Positions 46,000 through 59,430 are shown, numbered from the stretch's first letter. The stretch: DNA of 64,000 nt from Phaseolus vulgaris (GCF_000499845.2 NC_023756.2:40793393-40857392), one strand, 5' to 3'. Numbers and translations: made by a program. Notes: generated by a model from the sequence alone, not told the origin.

Positions 46000-46455
46000 G
46001 ACTTAAAAAATATACTTTATTTTATAACAGTCTCTCATGTTGTTGTTAATTTGACATCTTCTTTATTTCTATTTCGCATCATCAGTGTTGCACCCAACTC
46101 AACATCATCATCGTCATTGTTGCTAGCCACTTTCACCGACCCCACCCTACACTATGTTGCACATGCATTTTCCTCATATCATCCTTAGTCACACTAGTAT
46201 TCGTAACAACTTCTCTCCTCGTTATGTTTCTTTTTTTTTATTGGTGTTACCCCCTTGCGCCATCATAAATTTTTCATGAATTGGTTTTTATGTTGTTGGT
46301 AAGTGTCATTCAACAATGTTTCATATTAAAAACAAACACTTATATGAATATTAATTGATAAAATAACTATAATATAACCCCTAATTTAAGAATTTAAACC
46401 TTTTTACATAATTTGTTATTATAATATGAATAAGAACGATTTATTCTCAAATTTG
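46000..46455. other. Noncoding stretch
   Basis: No gene or element end is recognised. It is richer in C around 46080-46260 than the surroundings. Confidence 0.35.
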
Positions 46456-47467
46456 TGTTAATTTTAGGATTCTAGGGAAGAATGGAGATGAAATGGCAAA
46501 AGGAGAATATACAAGATAAAAAGTGAAAGCCGGAACACTCCAAACACTTGCCCAAACTCACCTAAGCCAGAAGCTCCCAAAGGATCTCGCCCAAGCGAGA
46601 TCACTTCAAAGACATTGGGCCTGTTTTCATCCAACTCGCCCAAGCGAGCCCAATCACGCCGAAGTCAAAAGTCACTTATCCCAAGCTCAACTAAGTTAAA
46701 TATGATCAGACACAACCCTAGACATCATTTCAGAGAATATAAGGTGTTAGAAAACCCTAAAGGAGGCAACCGTTAAGGAGAAACATTTTGGATCTTCTTT
46801 TCTTGCATTCCATGCTTGTAATGGACAACATGAGTGGCTAATTCTACCCTTTGGATTGGGAGTAATCTATTCAAACTCTTATGTATTGGGGTGATATTTA
46901 AATATAATATTTTGTTCTTGATTGATGATTGATATTGTCATTCTATTTGTGACGCTTGTTTATCATGATCTAGATCCTTAGATTTGACTGAAAGTATCTC
47001 TAAGTTTCTGACCCAAATGATAATGCTTAACATATTTGAATGCTAGGAATAGATTTGAAATGTTAATCGCTATTAACATCTAATCATAATGATAAAGTGT
47101 TTTTATAAATATGCGGGGAATCAATATTTAGGAGACCCTTTTAATAATTTTATATGCAAGGAATCGATATAAATGAATTTTATATGAGCATCAACATCAA
47201 TCAAATGATAGAATATTACTATGCTTTTTAAAATACAAAAGAGTAAGGAGGATGAACTCCAATCCCAATTTTCCTAATTGAACCAACAAACTCTTTAACT
47301 TTCTTTCTTTACAATTCTTGCAATCATAACAAACTTACAATTTTTTTTTCTATTTAGTGAATGAATCTTGTACTTGATAATTCAATTGTTCCTTGTGGGT
47401 TTGATATTCGTCCTTAGGGACAAATTATTATTTCTGACGCGGTATACTTGCCATAAAATAGTCATCA
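46456..47467 (+). mobile_element. LTR-like sequence of a Ty3/gypsy type element
   Basis: It starts TGTTAATTTTAGG and ends AGTCATCA. It contains two copies of the palindromic 'ctcgcccaagcgag' and a 3' part 'ccttgtgggtttgatattcg...ctgacgcggtatacttgcc' typical, from memory, of Athila-like LTR ends. No target duplication or internal region was found, so boundaries are tentative. Confidence 0.5.
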
Positions 47468-48345
47468 GTTGCCTCGTTGCTGCCACGTGTTAAGAAGGTC
47501 TCCCACCACCAGGTAGTTCATCTTCTCTCCTTTTCACATTTGTTACAACTATGTATATTCTCTAATTATTCTTTTTGCTATGATTTACTTTAATGATGTA
47601 TATTGATTTTGATTATGTGAAAATAGGTCAAAACATAGGAAGTGAGGTTGAATTATGTTTTAAGACTTCTCAACAAAAAAAAAAATCGCAAAACTTTGTC
47701 TGAAAGGTGCTAACAGACAAAAGTTTATACTTTTACAAATGATCTATCAAGTATTCTTAATAGTAGTGTTTAATGAAGAACGTTAGACACAACTTCAAGT
47801 TTGATAGAAACACTTTCAAAAAGGCTTCTCAAAACATGTTTTTCTCAAAATTCTCATTCTGAGGTTAGTTGTAGATTAATAACATGAATATGAAAATATA
47901 AGAGTTAAGAGAGGTTTATACAAGGTATTTTTATACTAGTTCACTGGATAACGCATACTACACATTCAGTTCTTGATTAACACAATCAAGTTCAACTAAG
48001 CAAACAAGTATTGTTTGGACCTTAACCACTCTTGGCTAAAACAACAAAAGTATTATTTGCACACATACCCACTCCTAGCTAGAATGCTAAGTATAATTTG
48101 AAATGCAATCACTTTTGGCTAAAATCCTGAGTAGTATTCAGAATGCAGTCAGTCTTAGTTAATCTATAAAGGTTAAGAAAGTGATCTAATAGATCATAGG
48201 GTTGCTCACTAGAAAGAGAATAACGTCTTACGATAAATATGAGATAAAACACAATCTTCTAGACAATTATAAATACAAACAATATTATTCCTCACAACTA
48301 CAAAGCTAAATTTTACTTAAGAAAACAAGAGTTTGTGCACGTTCT
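47468..48345. other. Noncoding repeat-like stretch
   Basis: Contains several copies of 'ccactcttggctaaaa'-like words at about 48025-48130 (four imperfect units). No gene seen. Confidence 0.4.
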
Positions 48346-49229
48346 TGTTGTTGGAAAAATTGGCTTTATATGTGGGTCGAGTGGAGCCTATCGACTATCT
48401 TTTTCAGCAAATTAGACTACACCATCAAGCACAAACAAAGCAAACAACACAACAAAGATTTAAATTGGTTCACCCCAATAACATGGGTTATGTCCAATTC
48501 TCCCTTAAGCAGACGATTTAAGAGGTTCTATTAGTAAAAATAATTTATTACCGTGAGTATATCAACATTCCCAGTTAACATGAATCCACCAATCTCAACA
48601 AGTTATAAATGGTTACACCAACCACTCCTGGTTTAACTTGTCACAATCTCCCTTTGAGATCAAGACCACTGAAGATAACAAAGAAACACTCTTAGAGAGA
48701 GCACACTTAAAGCTCACAAGGGTAAAACTTTACACAATGAAAAGTTACAGATATTTTCTCACTACCCAAAACACTAGATGTTCTACTTAGCAGATATAAA
48801 CAATTATTATTTTGTGAACAAATGTTGTATGTGGCTTGTGTACAACATTCTTTTTGTTCTCTTTATATAGGCTTCTAAAGATGATTATTGATCCTAAGCT
48901 TTGTTTCAACATCTTCTTAAAACAGATCTTCATCTTTATTGCAATAAATGCTCGAAAAGAAAACTTCCAATCTGATTAATATTTTGCATCTTATGCTTTA
49001 AGTTGATAGGCTTAGATCGATAGACGTTTAACGTGTTAAAGATAATAAGATTGTTTAATGCATTGAAAAAAAAAAGAATAACGCTTACTTTTCTTTCTTA
49101 CTTTTGAACATGAAATACTTTGTTAGTAAACACTTCATATCATATAGTTTTTCTTATCATCAAAATCTCATAGACTACTTACATACATAAGATCGTCTAG
49201 TGAGATCTTAGACTATTTAGTGTCTCAAC
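48346..49229 (-). mobile_element. LTR of a Copia (SIRE/Maximus-like) element, minus strand
   Basis: On the minus strand it begins TGTTGAGACACTAAATAG, has 'ttttgatgataagaaaaac' and a TATA box 'gcctatataaagag' near 48862-48875, and ends ...TTCCAACAACA. It is collinear with the LTR at 27273. Neither PBS nor PPT was found next to it, so it may be a solo or truncated LTR. Confidence 0.5.
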
Positions 49230-50164
49230 ACATGTTGCATGAGTTTTTCCAATCTTCCTTATTCACAAGCATCTTCTTTATATAGAGCTTGAAAAGAGAA
49301 ATTTTTTTGTAAAATATTTATATTCGATGTTAGGGTTTTCTTCTGCTACTACTTTTTCTAGCATATGAGCATGTTTTGAAGTTGCGAAACACATCAACCA
49401 ATGTTAACTTAACTTTAAATGTGCGTGTCTTCTTTGACAACACCTCTGGAACACAATAGAGCTTCATGGGCCTAGGCAGGTAGCTTTCTTCCACCTTTTG
49501 AGCAAATAGAAGGTTTGATACAGTAGGCTGACTCCACATCACTAGCATCCCAACTTTTCTAGAAAAATATATTTGTGAGGAGTAGCTTTAAGCACATTCT
49601 TCAAGACATCTTGATGTTTGCAAAACATTGTGAGATTCTCTTGAAAGAATGAAGGAGTGTACATTCTCTACAAGCCTAAACTAAGTATTTATTAGTTTGA
49701 CATGTATATTCTCTGAAATGCTTAAAGCTCGCACCTGTCAGACAAAATATACTCATTGTCCAAGCAAAAGCTTGTTAAAGTATACTCATTTGTGCCTATT
49801 CAAGTAAAAACTTATCAAATGAAGAACCTACATACAACAATTGCAATTGTCAAGCAAAACACATATAAACAATGTTGTGTTAGGATAAACTAAACAAAAC
49901 ACATACATAAAGTTATGTTTTACGCTTAGATGTTTAAATACAAAATCAAAACCGAACAAAAAGTTTGTTGAAGTTGGATCTAATATATTAGATAGTTATT
50001 TGTATTCTTTTGTAATATATTTAGGGTTTAAAAAAATATGACCGATAAAAATAAATAAATAAATAATAATAATTATGACATAAGAAATAATAATTCTAAA
50101 ATTAACTTATACAACAATGATTGGAAGGACTAAATTATCTTACTCCCTAGGAGTAATTGTTTAA
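49230..50164. other. Noncoding stretch before LINE-B
   Basis: No supported gene. A minus-strand frame at 49330-49548 has no recognised domain. Confidence 0.4.
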
Positions 50165-50270
50165 ATTCTTGAAAATATGTTGCTACGAATGGCGATCAAA
50201 TCCTGAGCAATCGGAGGAACACGGTGGTCGGGATACGTAAAGGCTCTTACGGTTTTGTTATCTCTCATCA

Positions 50271-52563
50271 ATGGCGGACACTTCGTTTTTCTTTACTAAC
50301 TTCCCCGAACATTTCATGGAGAGAGATCTTTGGAAGGTTTTTCAAAGGTGGGGAAGGGTTATGGATGTCTTTGTTTCAAGAAAGCTCAATGCAAGGAACA
50401 GGAAGTTTGGTTTCGTAAGGTTCCAGGGTGTGAAGGATGTTCTTTCTCTGGAAAGAGAGTTGAGTGCAATCTGGATTGGCACTTGGAAGATGCAGGTGAA
50501 CCTTCCCAAATATCAGAGGAAGGATGAACCAAGGAAGCAAAGGAATGAAGGGTCCAGTTTAGGGCGGAACCCAAAGCTGAGCCAACGAGTGGGAAGGGGA
50601 AGCAAACGGAGCAGGTTTCGTTCGCTCAAGTTGTCTCAGGGGGGGCAGGCAAGCTCGGAACAGGCGAGAATGCGGGTAGCTCTTTGGGGGGTGAAGTCGA
50701 TTTTCAGGTTACAGTGGAGGTAGAACATGATGATTGGTTAGAAGGAAGCTACGTTGGTAATCTGAAAGAGCTTCCAAGCATGCATGTGATTCAGGAGAGC
50801 TTTGTGCTGGGAGGTTTCAGCCAAGTCAAAGTAAGATATCTTGGTGGTAGGTTCGTTCTGCTTTCATGCGATGTTGGAGGGAGTCTGCAGAAGATCATAG
50901 CAGACAACAGGTCATGTTTCGACGAAGTGTTATCGGCAGTTACCCCCTGGGATGGTTCTTTCGAACTAAAAGAACGTCTTGCATGGATACGATGCAGTGA
51001 AATCCCGTTACAGTTTTGGTGCAATCACAACTTTTCCAAAATAAGGGCCGTGGTGGGAGAGGTGATAGAGGTTGACGAAGCAACTGAGAGAAGAGAAACA
51101 ATGGAGTTTGCTCGGTTTAGAGTTAAAACAACGGTCAAATCAATCGTCAATATGGAGAAGGAGTTGTGTATCAATGGCAGGTCGTGTAAGGTCGCCTTTG
51201 TTGGAAAGTGGAATGGCGGAGCTTCAGAGGTATACACCGAAGCTAGCTCTGATGACGGAAGCGTAGCGGCTAGTTTGTGTGATTCAGTGGGGTCGGAGCT
51301 TGGGATGGCCGGAGATGGAGGTGCGGACGCCGTCGGGGAAGGAGGAATGGTGATGGAAGAGACGGTGCAGGGCAAGGTGGGCCTGGGTTGTCTTGGTAAG
51401 GGGCGTGAGGGAAGGGTTCAAGATCATTTAAGAGGGCCATTGAATGTGCACGGTAATTCCTTGAGAGAGAGAGTGGCTTTAGTGGGTGGGCACGGTTCTC
51501 TTAGCTTTTCAAAGAAAGAGAAAATGGATTCCTACGTGGAGGTGGCTAGTTCCAAGGAGTCCAAGTCAACAGATGAAAAGGCAAGGAGTAATGGTGGTGT
51601 AGAAGTGAGTAGGTGCACGTTGAGTGGTTCTATGAGGGCAGGAGCGTCTTTTCAAGCGCCACCTCAAGAGCCTTTCTAGATGTAGGAGTGCAGGAAGTTA
51701 ATGATGGTGGGCCCGCTTCTTTAAAGGTGTGTTCCCCTATGATTAGGTAAGTGGAAAATGGTGTTTTAAGTGTGAAAGGAGTGGTGGGGGATTTAAAGTG
51801 TCAAAGTGCACTTATGAAGCCGTGCAACATTATTTTGAGCGCCCAGGATGGCTGTCACGAAGAAGAAGAAGTTGAAGTCGGGACTGTTTCAAGAAAGACG
51901 AGTTTGGTGAGTAGGGTCGCTGACTCGGTCGCTGACTCGGTAGGGATAAGACCTTCTTTGCACGATTTGGAACAGTCTGGGACCAGTGTGATTAGAGATG
52001 GAGTTGTCGGGAGTTCGTTAATCGTAATGGACATCCCAAAGTCTCCAGTAGTCCAAGGTTTGACTGATAGTGGCTCGGCTGACCCTGAAAAGCCAGATGA
52101 TGCAGAGGAGGCAAGGAGATCAGAGACGTCAAAGCCGAGAGACGGTGGGTGCGCCTCCCCTCCAAGAGGACAATCAGAGGTTTTAGGGGCGGGTTTGGAA
52201 GACGAAGTGGAAGGTGGGGGCAACAACGGTGATATGGAGGGCAGGGTGTCGGGTTTGGATGGAGAAGTCGTGGGAAGACAGTCCTCAGTGGATCAAGTGT
52301 TTTTGGTTCACCAAACAGGCAGCTCGTCGAATTCGCTATTCACTTCTGATAGTGCAATTGAGAATTGTAGCAGGATTTTTTGGGTGAAGACAGATAAGAA
52401 TTTGGCTGCAAGTGTCTGGGGAGTAGGGAAAGAAGCTGGGTTTTCGCTCGCTGATCGAGAAAAGGTAGTTTTAGATGGTATTTATTCGTTATCTAATCAA
52501 GGCGGGGTGACTACGAGGAGAATGTGGAAAGAGAGGAGCAAGTTTGTTAATGAAGATTCTTAG
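50271..52563 (+). pseudogene. LINE-B ORF1 (RRM and DUF4283 nucleic-acid-binding protein)
   Basis: The start MADTSFFFTNFPE leads into an RNA-recognition motif (about residues 5-80, with 'DLWKVFQRWGRVMDVFV' and 'KFGFVRF'). After a frameshift near 50545 the next frame (to 51679) carries the DUF4283 region 'WLEGSYVGNLKEL...AWIRCSEIPLQFW'. A stop at 51679 and another frame change precede the last part (51751-52563), which is low in conservation. ORF1 proteins of plant L1 elements bind the element RNA. Two frame breaks disable this copy. Confidence 0.82.
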
Positions 52564-55500
52564 TCTGAATATCAGAGGGATAGGCGGGGCGGTAAAAACG
52601 AATTATGTCAGGGATATGATTAGTAGGGAGCAGGTGGACATGGTATGTTTACAAGAGACAAAGTGTTCGGATTTTAGTAGAGAAAAGGTGTATCTTATTT
52701 GGGGAACCAACGAAGTGGATTGGGTGGAAAACAAAGCAGTTAATAGCGCAGGTGGGGTGATTACGATGTGGAGCAATAAGGTTTTTCAGTTGTCCAGTTT
52801 CAAGAATGGTAGGAACTTTTCAGTGTTATAAGGGGTTTGGAAGAGGGGTTTTGGAACCCACGTCACTATTGTGAACATTTATTGTTCAGGATCTTTTCGG
52901 GAAAAGAAGGAGATGTGGAATGAGATCAGTGGTATCAGACAGGGTCAGCTATTGAAGGCTTGGTGCATCATTGGAGACTTTAATTGTATAAGAAGGCAGG
53001 AGGAAAGGAAGAGTTTAGTGTCGTGCTCTGATTACTCTAGAGAAATAAAGGGGTTTAATGATTTCATTGAAAGCTCTGAGTTGGTTGATATTCCGCTGGT
53101 GGGCAGGAAGTTTACTTGGTTCAAACCCAATGGTTTGGTGAAAAGCAGGATTGACAGGGTGCTGGTATCCAAGGAGTGGTTGGAGTTGTGGCCAAATAGC
53201 CAACAATTTGTCTCCAATAGATCAATCTAGGACCATTGCGCTGTTATTCTGAAGGAAGTTTCAGTGGATTGGGGTCCGTAGCCGTTTAGGTTTTTGAATG
53301 TTTGGCTGAATGATAGTAGGTTTAAGGAGTTTGTGAGTTCGAGCTGGTCTGCTTACAAGGTGACAGGAGGGGGAATTTTTGTGTTTAAAGAGAAGCTGAA
53401 AAAGTTAAAAGAGGACATCAAGGTGTGGAATAGGGAAGTATTCGGAGATGTGAATCAGGCTAGTAAGGAAATCCAAAAAAGGTTAGACGAGTTAGATTCT
53501 CATGACGACGAAGACGGGTTGATGGAGTCAGAAAGGGAAGAAAGAAAGTCTCTCTTTGCTCAACTATCTGAGTCCAAATCCAAACAGGAGGCGATCTTAT
53601 TCCAGAAAGCAAGGCATAATTGGATAAAGCAGGGGGATCACAATACAAAGTTCTTTCATTCCGCGGTTAAGTGGAGGAGGGCAAGGAACCAGTTACATGG
53701 TTTTTTTGACAATAATAAATGGTGTATTGAAAAGGAGGAGGTAAAGGATAAGGTTAGTAAGTACTTCGAAGAAAGGTTTGCCCGGAACGATGGTTGTCAG
53801 GTCACTTTGGATAATGTCAGGTTCAATACCATATCGGAAGCTGATAACGTTATGTTAGTCAACGTTTTCTCGGAAGAAGAGGTAAGAGATGCGATTTGGG
53901 GGTGCGATAGTTCAAAAAGTCTTGGTCCCGACGGGTTTAACTTTGGTTTTATAAAATCTTGTTGGGACATCTTGAAGAAGGATGTGATGAACGCAGTAAA
54001 GGATTTTGCTGATTTTGGATGTTGGCCAAGAGGATCAAACACATCGTTTCTTTGTTTGATTCCAAAAGTTGAAAATCCTCAACAGCTGGGGGAGTTCAGA
54101 CCAATCTCATTAGTAGGTTGCCTGTATAAGATCATCTCAAAGGCGCTCTCCTTGCGCCTGAAAAAGGTGATTGGAAAAATCATTGACATTACACAGTCGG
54201 CTTTTATAGAAGGAAGAGGTTTGTTGGATAGTGTGCTTATTGCAAATGAGGTTCTTGAGGATTACAAGAGAAAGAGAAAACAATGTATCTTCTTTAAAGT
54301 CGACTACGAGAAGGCATACGATTCGGTGAAATGGGAATTTTTATATTATATGCTAAGGAGGTTGGGTTTCTGTGCTTGGTGGATTCGTTGGATTAAGGGA
54401 TGCTTGGAGTCAGCTTCGGTGTCGGTCCTTGTAAACGGAAGCCCAACTAGGGAGTTCTTTCCTAGAAAGGGTCTTCGTCAAGGTGACCCGCTTGCCCCTT
54501 TTCTCTTCCTTATTGTGGCGGAGGGGTTAGCTGGGGTGACAAGGGTAGCAGAGGAAAAGAAGTTGATTGACAGTTTGGAGGTTGGGAAGAATAAAGTAAA
54601 GGTAAATATGTTACAGTATGCGGATGGCACTTTGTTCTTTTGTGAAGCAAATACCAAAAGTGTCTTCAACATCAGGGCGATCCTGCAGTGTTTCGAGCTA
54701 TCTTCTGGGTTAAGGGTTAATTTTGCGAAGAGTAGGATTGGAGGGACGGGGATGGATCAGGTCACACTTCGGAGATTTGCAGCGATTCTTTGTTGCGATA
54801 CGATGGTTCCTCCGTTCATTTACTTGGGTCTGCCAGTCGGAGGGAGTCAAAAGCGCGGTGCGTTTTGGAACGGGATGATTGAGAAAGTGCAGGCTAGATT
54901 AAGCAGGTGGAAGGGAAGAAGTTTGTCGATGGCTGGGAGGATGTGTCTGATTAGGTCTGTGCTTTCTTCTATTCCTTTATTTTTTATGTCTTTGTTCAGA
55001 TTGCCTGCTGGGGTGGCAAGGAAGTTGATCAAGTTGCAAAGGGATTTTCTTTGGGGCTGGGGTGCAGAAGGGAGGAAGATCGCTTGGGCTTCCTAGAACC
55101 TGGTTTGTAAACCTCGTGAGTTTGGGGGGCTTGGAATAATAGATCTGAGATTGTTTAATTTGGCTCTGTTGGGAAAGTGGATATGGAGGTTGGGCTCGGT
55201 TGAGGTAGGTCTTTGGAAGGACATCATTTTTTCTAGGTACGGTGGGTGGAGAGATCTGGGAGAGGCAAGTAATGGTAAGAGTCGTTCTCTTTGGTGGAAG
55301 GATTTGAAGGAAGTTTGGTATTCGAAGGGGTGGGGGAGATGTTTCGAAGATAGTTTTGAGTGGAAGGTTGGGAATGGGACAGACATTTGTTTCTGGAAGG
55401 ATAGTTGGTTGATGGGTGAGGCGTTGAAGAATGTTTTTCCACGACTTTTCTCAGTTAGCTCTAACAAAAATGCAAAACTGTCGGAACTTGGGACTTGGTC

Positions 55501-56201
55501 TAATGGGAGATGGGTTTGGGGACTTGTTTGGAGAAGGCCTTTTTTCGAATGGGAGAAGCCGGCGACGGATCGATTGAGTCAGCTCCTGCTTGGGGTTGAG
55601 GTTGTTCTTGAAGAGACTGATAGTTGGGTTTGGAAGGGTGGGGGTTCTCAGTCATATACGGTTAGCTCAGCTTACAACCTTTTCAGGAAGGATAATGAGG
55701 CGGTTTCCTCGCAGGAGCTTAGAAAGTTGTGGAGGAGTAAGGCAATTCCATCTGCAATGGTTTTGGCTTGGAGGGTGTTGGAAAACAAGCTTGCTACCAG
55801 GGTCAATCTTAGTAGAAGAGGGGTTCTTTTAGAAAGCTTGAGGTGTGTGTTGTGCGGGAAGGAGGAGGAGTCGAGTAGCCATTTGTTCTTTGGTTGTTCG
55901 TTTGCTTGGCGAGTTTGTGACTCATATTGATCCAAGGAGCAATTTTGATCAATTTAGATTGAGCTTACCTTCGGAGACGGGCCTGGTTGTTTGGAACACG
56001 ATCTAGGTAGGGGTGATTAGTGAGATTTGGAGTCACAGGAATCGTATAATTTTTAATAGTGGAGTGGAAGACGAGAAAGAGGTCTTTGCATTGGCACAGG
56101 TAAAGACTTGGTCTTGGGTCTCAACAAATTCCCAGTTAGTTTCGTTCTCTTATTCCGATTGGTGTTTGGCTCCTTTGGAGTGTACGAGGTTAGTTCCTTG
56201 A
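52550..56201 (+). pseudogene. LINE-B ORF2 (endonuclease, reverse transcriptase, zinc knuckle)
   Basis: A single reading frame runs from 52544/52550 (MKILSLNIRGIGG) to 55930, interrupted only by four stops: TAA 52829, TAG 53228, TAG 53279, TAG 55094. Endonuclease motifs are LQETK, GDFN, SRIDR and DHCAV. The RT region (53294-55096) has GPDGFNFGF, RPISLVGCLYKIISKAL and RQGDPLAPFLFLIVAEGLAG. The catalytic YADD reads YADG (54617-54628), which should abolish RT activity. The C-terminus has CVLCGKEEESSSHLFFGC. Near 55910 a frameshift moves the end into another frame, with one more stop (56004) before 56201. It overlaps the ORF1 end by about 14-20 bp. Confidence 0.88.
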
Positions 56202-56361
56202 GGTTTTTTGCTTGGTTTAGTAAGGGGTAGAAGAGTTGGGTTGGTTTTTAGAAGGAGATAGCTGGAATTGGTTTAGCGTTTTATGTATAAGGGTTTAACC
56301 ACCCCTGAAGTGGTTCTATTTTATTTTATTTTATTTATTATTTATTGCCGATAAAAAAAAA

Positions 56362-56790
56362 CGAAATTAGATGGGAGTTTCCTTCACCAGGTTGTGTTAA
56401 ACTACATTGATGAAGCTACTAAGGGTATCATGGTCTTGCTACTTGTGGAGGTATTTTCTGTGGGAGTATGGGGGAGTTTATTGGTGCTTTCTCTGTGTTT
56501 CTTGAAGTTCAGACTATTATGGTTGTTGAGTTTTATGGAGTTATACATGCTATGGAGGAAGCTGAAAAGATGACGCTTACTAATGTCTGGCTTGAATGCA
56601 ATTTTGCCTTGGTTTATGTTGCGTTTACTGTTAGGACTAATGTTATGTGGAGGCTTCATAATCGATGGAATACTTGTCTTAATTACTGTGGGAAAATCAA
56701 GTTTACTCATATTTTCCTGAAGGGAATGTGTGTTTTGATAAGTTTGCTAATTTAGGATTTATTCATAGAGAATCATTTGGTATAATAAGC
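56362..56790 (+). pseudogene. RNase H-like (RVT_3 type) domain fragment
   Basis: Directly after the LINE-B poly(A) tail, sequence reads 'WEFPSPGCVKL' then, past stops, 'ATCGGIF', 'GEFIGAFSVFLEVQTIMVVEF', 'AMEEAEKM...NVWLECNFALV' and 'THIFLKGM' (frame 56468-56755). This matches the plant RNase H-like domain found beside LINE-type RTs, from the substrate-binding strand to the HREGN-like end. Acidic residues expected at the start appear altered. It is not part of LINE-B, since it follows the tail. Confidence 0.6.
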
Positions 56791-57174
56791 TTCCATATAG
56801 TCTGTTTTTATAATTCTTTATGAATAGGTATAATCTACCTATGTATCGTTTTTGTTAACATATGAGTTTTGGTCTAGTCCTTCGATATTTTTGTATTTTT
56901 TTGTATTTTTTTAATAATAATACTTTTTTTATGTGATGACATATGATTATTGTTCCTTGAGATATCAATCTAGCTGAGATGTCAAATTGCATAATAATGC
57001 TTAACATAATTTTTTTTATAAAAAAAAATAGTTTTGCAGCTATTGCAAAATCATCATAATCCAATCACCTTGCGACTAGATTAACATAGTTAAAAAAAAT
57101 ATGTATGTTTAATTTATATTTTTTTAATTATAATTATATTTAATTGTGTATATATGCACACATTTAAGTATATA
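56791..57174. other. AT-rich spacer
   Basis: No feature recognised. Confidence 0.4.
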
Positions 57175-57345
57175 CATCTAATATTAGTTGGTAAAACTTT
57201 ATAACTATTAGATATTAATTTAAAAATTATTTATTAATAATAAAAATTATTTTAGAATAATTTGTATAATTTGTAAAATAATATTTAATTTAGTTAATAT
57301 AATAATTAATTATTTTTCTAAAATTATTTTTTATTTAATAATTTT
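57175..57345. repeat. AT-rich hairpin repeat, half copy
   Basis: Corresponds to one arm of the repeat at 32735 ('tattaatttaaaaattatt..taataataaaa..taattaattattttt'). Confidence 0.45.
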
Positions 57346-58724
57346 TTATAATAAAGTAAATAGAGTTAATTCATTTAGCTTGACCCATTAAAATATAAAT
57401 TATATAGAAATTACTTATTTAATCTTTTATATTTGAACAAACTTTACCTTTTTAGTTTCTACATTTAGAAATTGTTTATTCTTATTTTATTCTTTTAGTC
57501 TTTATTACTTTATTTATATGCTAGAGATTAAAAGAGATTACAAATAATATGAACAGGAAATAAGAAACAAGATTAAAATTGTATTACATAGACTAAAGTG
57601 AACAGTTTTAAAATATAAAAAAAAAACAAAGTTAATATAACTATAGATATTAAATGAGTTATTAAACCTATTTTTTAAAATTATTTCGATGTATGCTTTA
57701 CAAACTATTTCAGGTTTAGAAAATATTGGTTCTAAATTGATTTTTAAAAGTTCTTTAAAATAAATAACCAAATAATTATTTAAAACTTAAACATATCTTT
57801 ATATTATTTCACTTTTTTGCATACCAATTTGAGTATTTTCAGGGAAAAAATAATTTTTTTCCAGAAATGGCTATTTATTTTAAAACAATTCTTAAAAGCT
57901 TAAAAAATATAAATAATTGTTTCATCCGTACATAATTGTTTGAAAAAAAAAGCTTAATTAATATAGGCATAAGAATAATTAATAAACACACTTGTCAACA
58001 TATTAACAATAGAAGAAAAAATACAAAATATATTCAGACTAATATTACCATAAAATTGATGTGATGGATGAAAGTACTTTAATGAACTATATAGATAGAT
58101 ACGTGTTCTTCTATATGTTGTATGAGGAAGAAAATAATAATGTTTTTTGTAATAATTTTGATTTTCATTTTTAAATTGATGAATTTAGTTTCTAAAATTA
58201 TGTTTTTACCGTTATAAAATTAAAAAATTAAGTTAATATATTTTCTAAATTAGAAGATTATATTTATCAATTTAAAAATATATAGAACAAAATCAAATTT
58301 GATAAAAAGAATATGGAGATTGAAAACATGTTTTTTTTTTCATATGATAAATTATTAGTGGTGGTTGATGAATTTTTCTTGGTGTGTTCGTTTGTCCTTA
58401 TTCGTTTTCTTTTTCTTTGCGTGATCTTCTGCTAGTTTCTGATGAAGTGGGGAAAAGAATATATACATGAACCCAATAATTATTGATAAAGTTTTTTTCT
58501 TCTTCTGACAACTGATACAATAGTCATGGAAATAGCATCTCTGATTATGGAAATAAAGTTCTATAATTTCATACAATAATACTACTTGCACTTCAAATTA
58601 TTCTTACACGTCTCTCCAATTTACTATCATCGTTCATTTCTCTATTTTTATTTTATTCAATAAATATGGATAATGTATAATCGAAGTAGTGAATAACTAG
58701 AGCAAAATTATTCAAATAAATCAC
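57346..58724. other. AT-rich noncoding stretch
   Basis: Short minus-strand frames at 57538-57771 and 58355-58591 show no domain; nothing supported. Confidence 0.4.
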
Positions 58725-59430
58725 TAATTTTAGAATTTAAAAATATTAAATATATAAATTATACTATAAAAAAATCATTAAATAAAAATGAATTTTAAAA
58801 ATAAAATATAATTAGTCACTACATTAACTAAATTAAATATTACTCTTATAATTAAAATTTTGATAGCTAATAACTATTTATTAATAATAAAATTGCATCA
58901 TATACTAAATAAATTTTTTAATTTTTAAAATAGTATCTAATTTAGTTAATATAATGACTAATTATTTTTTTTTCTAAAACTAGTCTCTATTCAATTATTT
59001 TCTTCTAGTGTTAAATATTAAAATATATTTATAGTTTATTTGAATTGTACATTACAAGACAATTATTAAATAACAACCAAATTCGAATACAAAAAATAAT
59101 TAGTCAATATATTGACTAAATTAGATAATAGTTTAGAGACTGCTTTAGAAACTAAAAAATTATTGGTATCGAATGTAAATTCTATTATTAATAAATAATT
59201 TTTAAATTTCTATCAAGGTTTTACTATTACTATAAAATTTAAGATAGTTAGTAGCTAAAACCTTACTAACTAATGGTTAGATACTAATTTAGAAATTACT
59301 TTATAAATTTTTACTATTGATAGAAACTACTTTATATATCAATAAATTTTTTTAGTTTATACAATAGTCTCTAATTTAACCAATATAGTAACTAATTATT
59401 TTGGTTTTTAAATTTTTTTACTTATATTGT
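58725..59430. repeat. AT-rich hairpin repeats, two adjacent copies
   Basis: The blocks 58725-58985 and 59030-59430 each carry 'taattagtca.tatattgactaaatta' type arms with inverted counterparts. The centre 'tagttagtagctaaaacc' of the second copy parallels 'ggtagttaaaatcttagtagcta' in the 32735 copy. Confidence 0.55.

Larger units (their letters stand above)
50165..56361 (+). mobile_element. LINE-B: near full-length L1-type retrotransposon
   Basis: About 6.2 kb in the order 5' untranslated region (about 50165-50270), ORF1, ORF2 overlapping its end, 3' untranslated region, and a poly(A) tail at about 56352-56361. It moves by target-primed reverse transcription. It is the least decayed of four LINE copies in the window (others at 3570, 12385 and 61525). 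The exact 5' end and target duplication could not be fixed. Confidence 0.88.

Noticed and set aside
49330..49548. Minus-strand 72-codon frame
   Set aside because: No domain recognised, and it sits among LTR fragments; not supportable as a gene.
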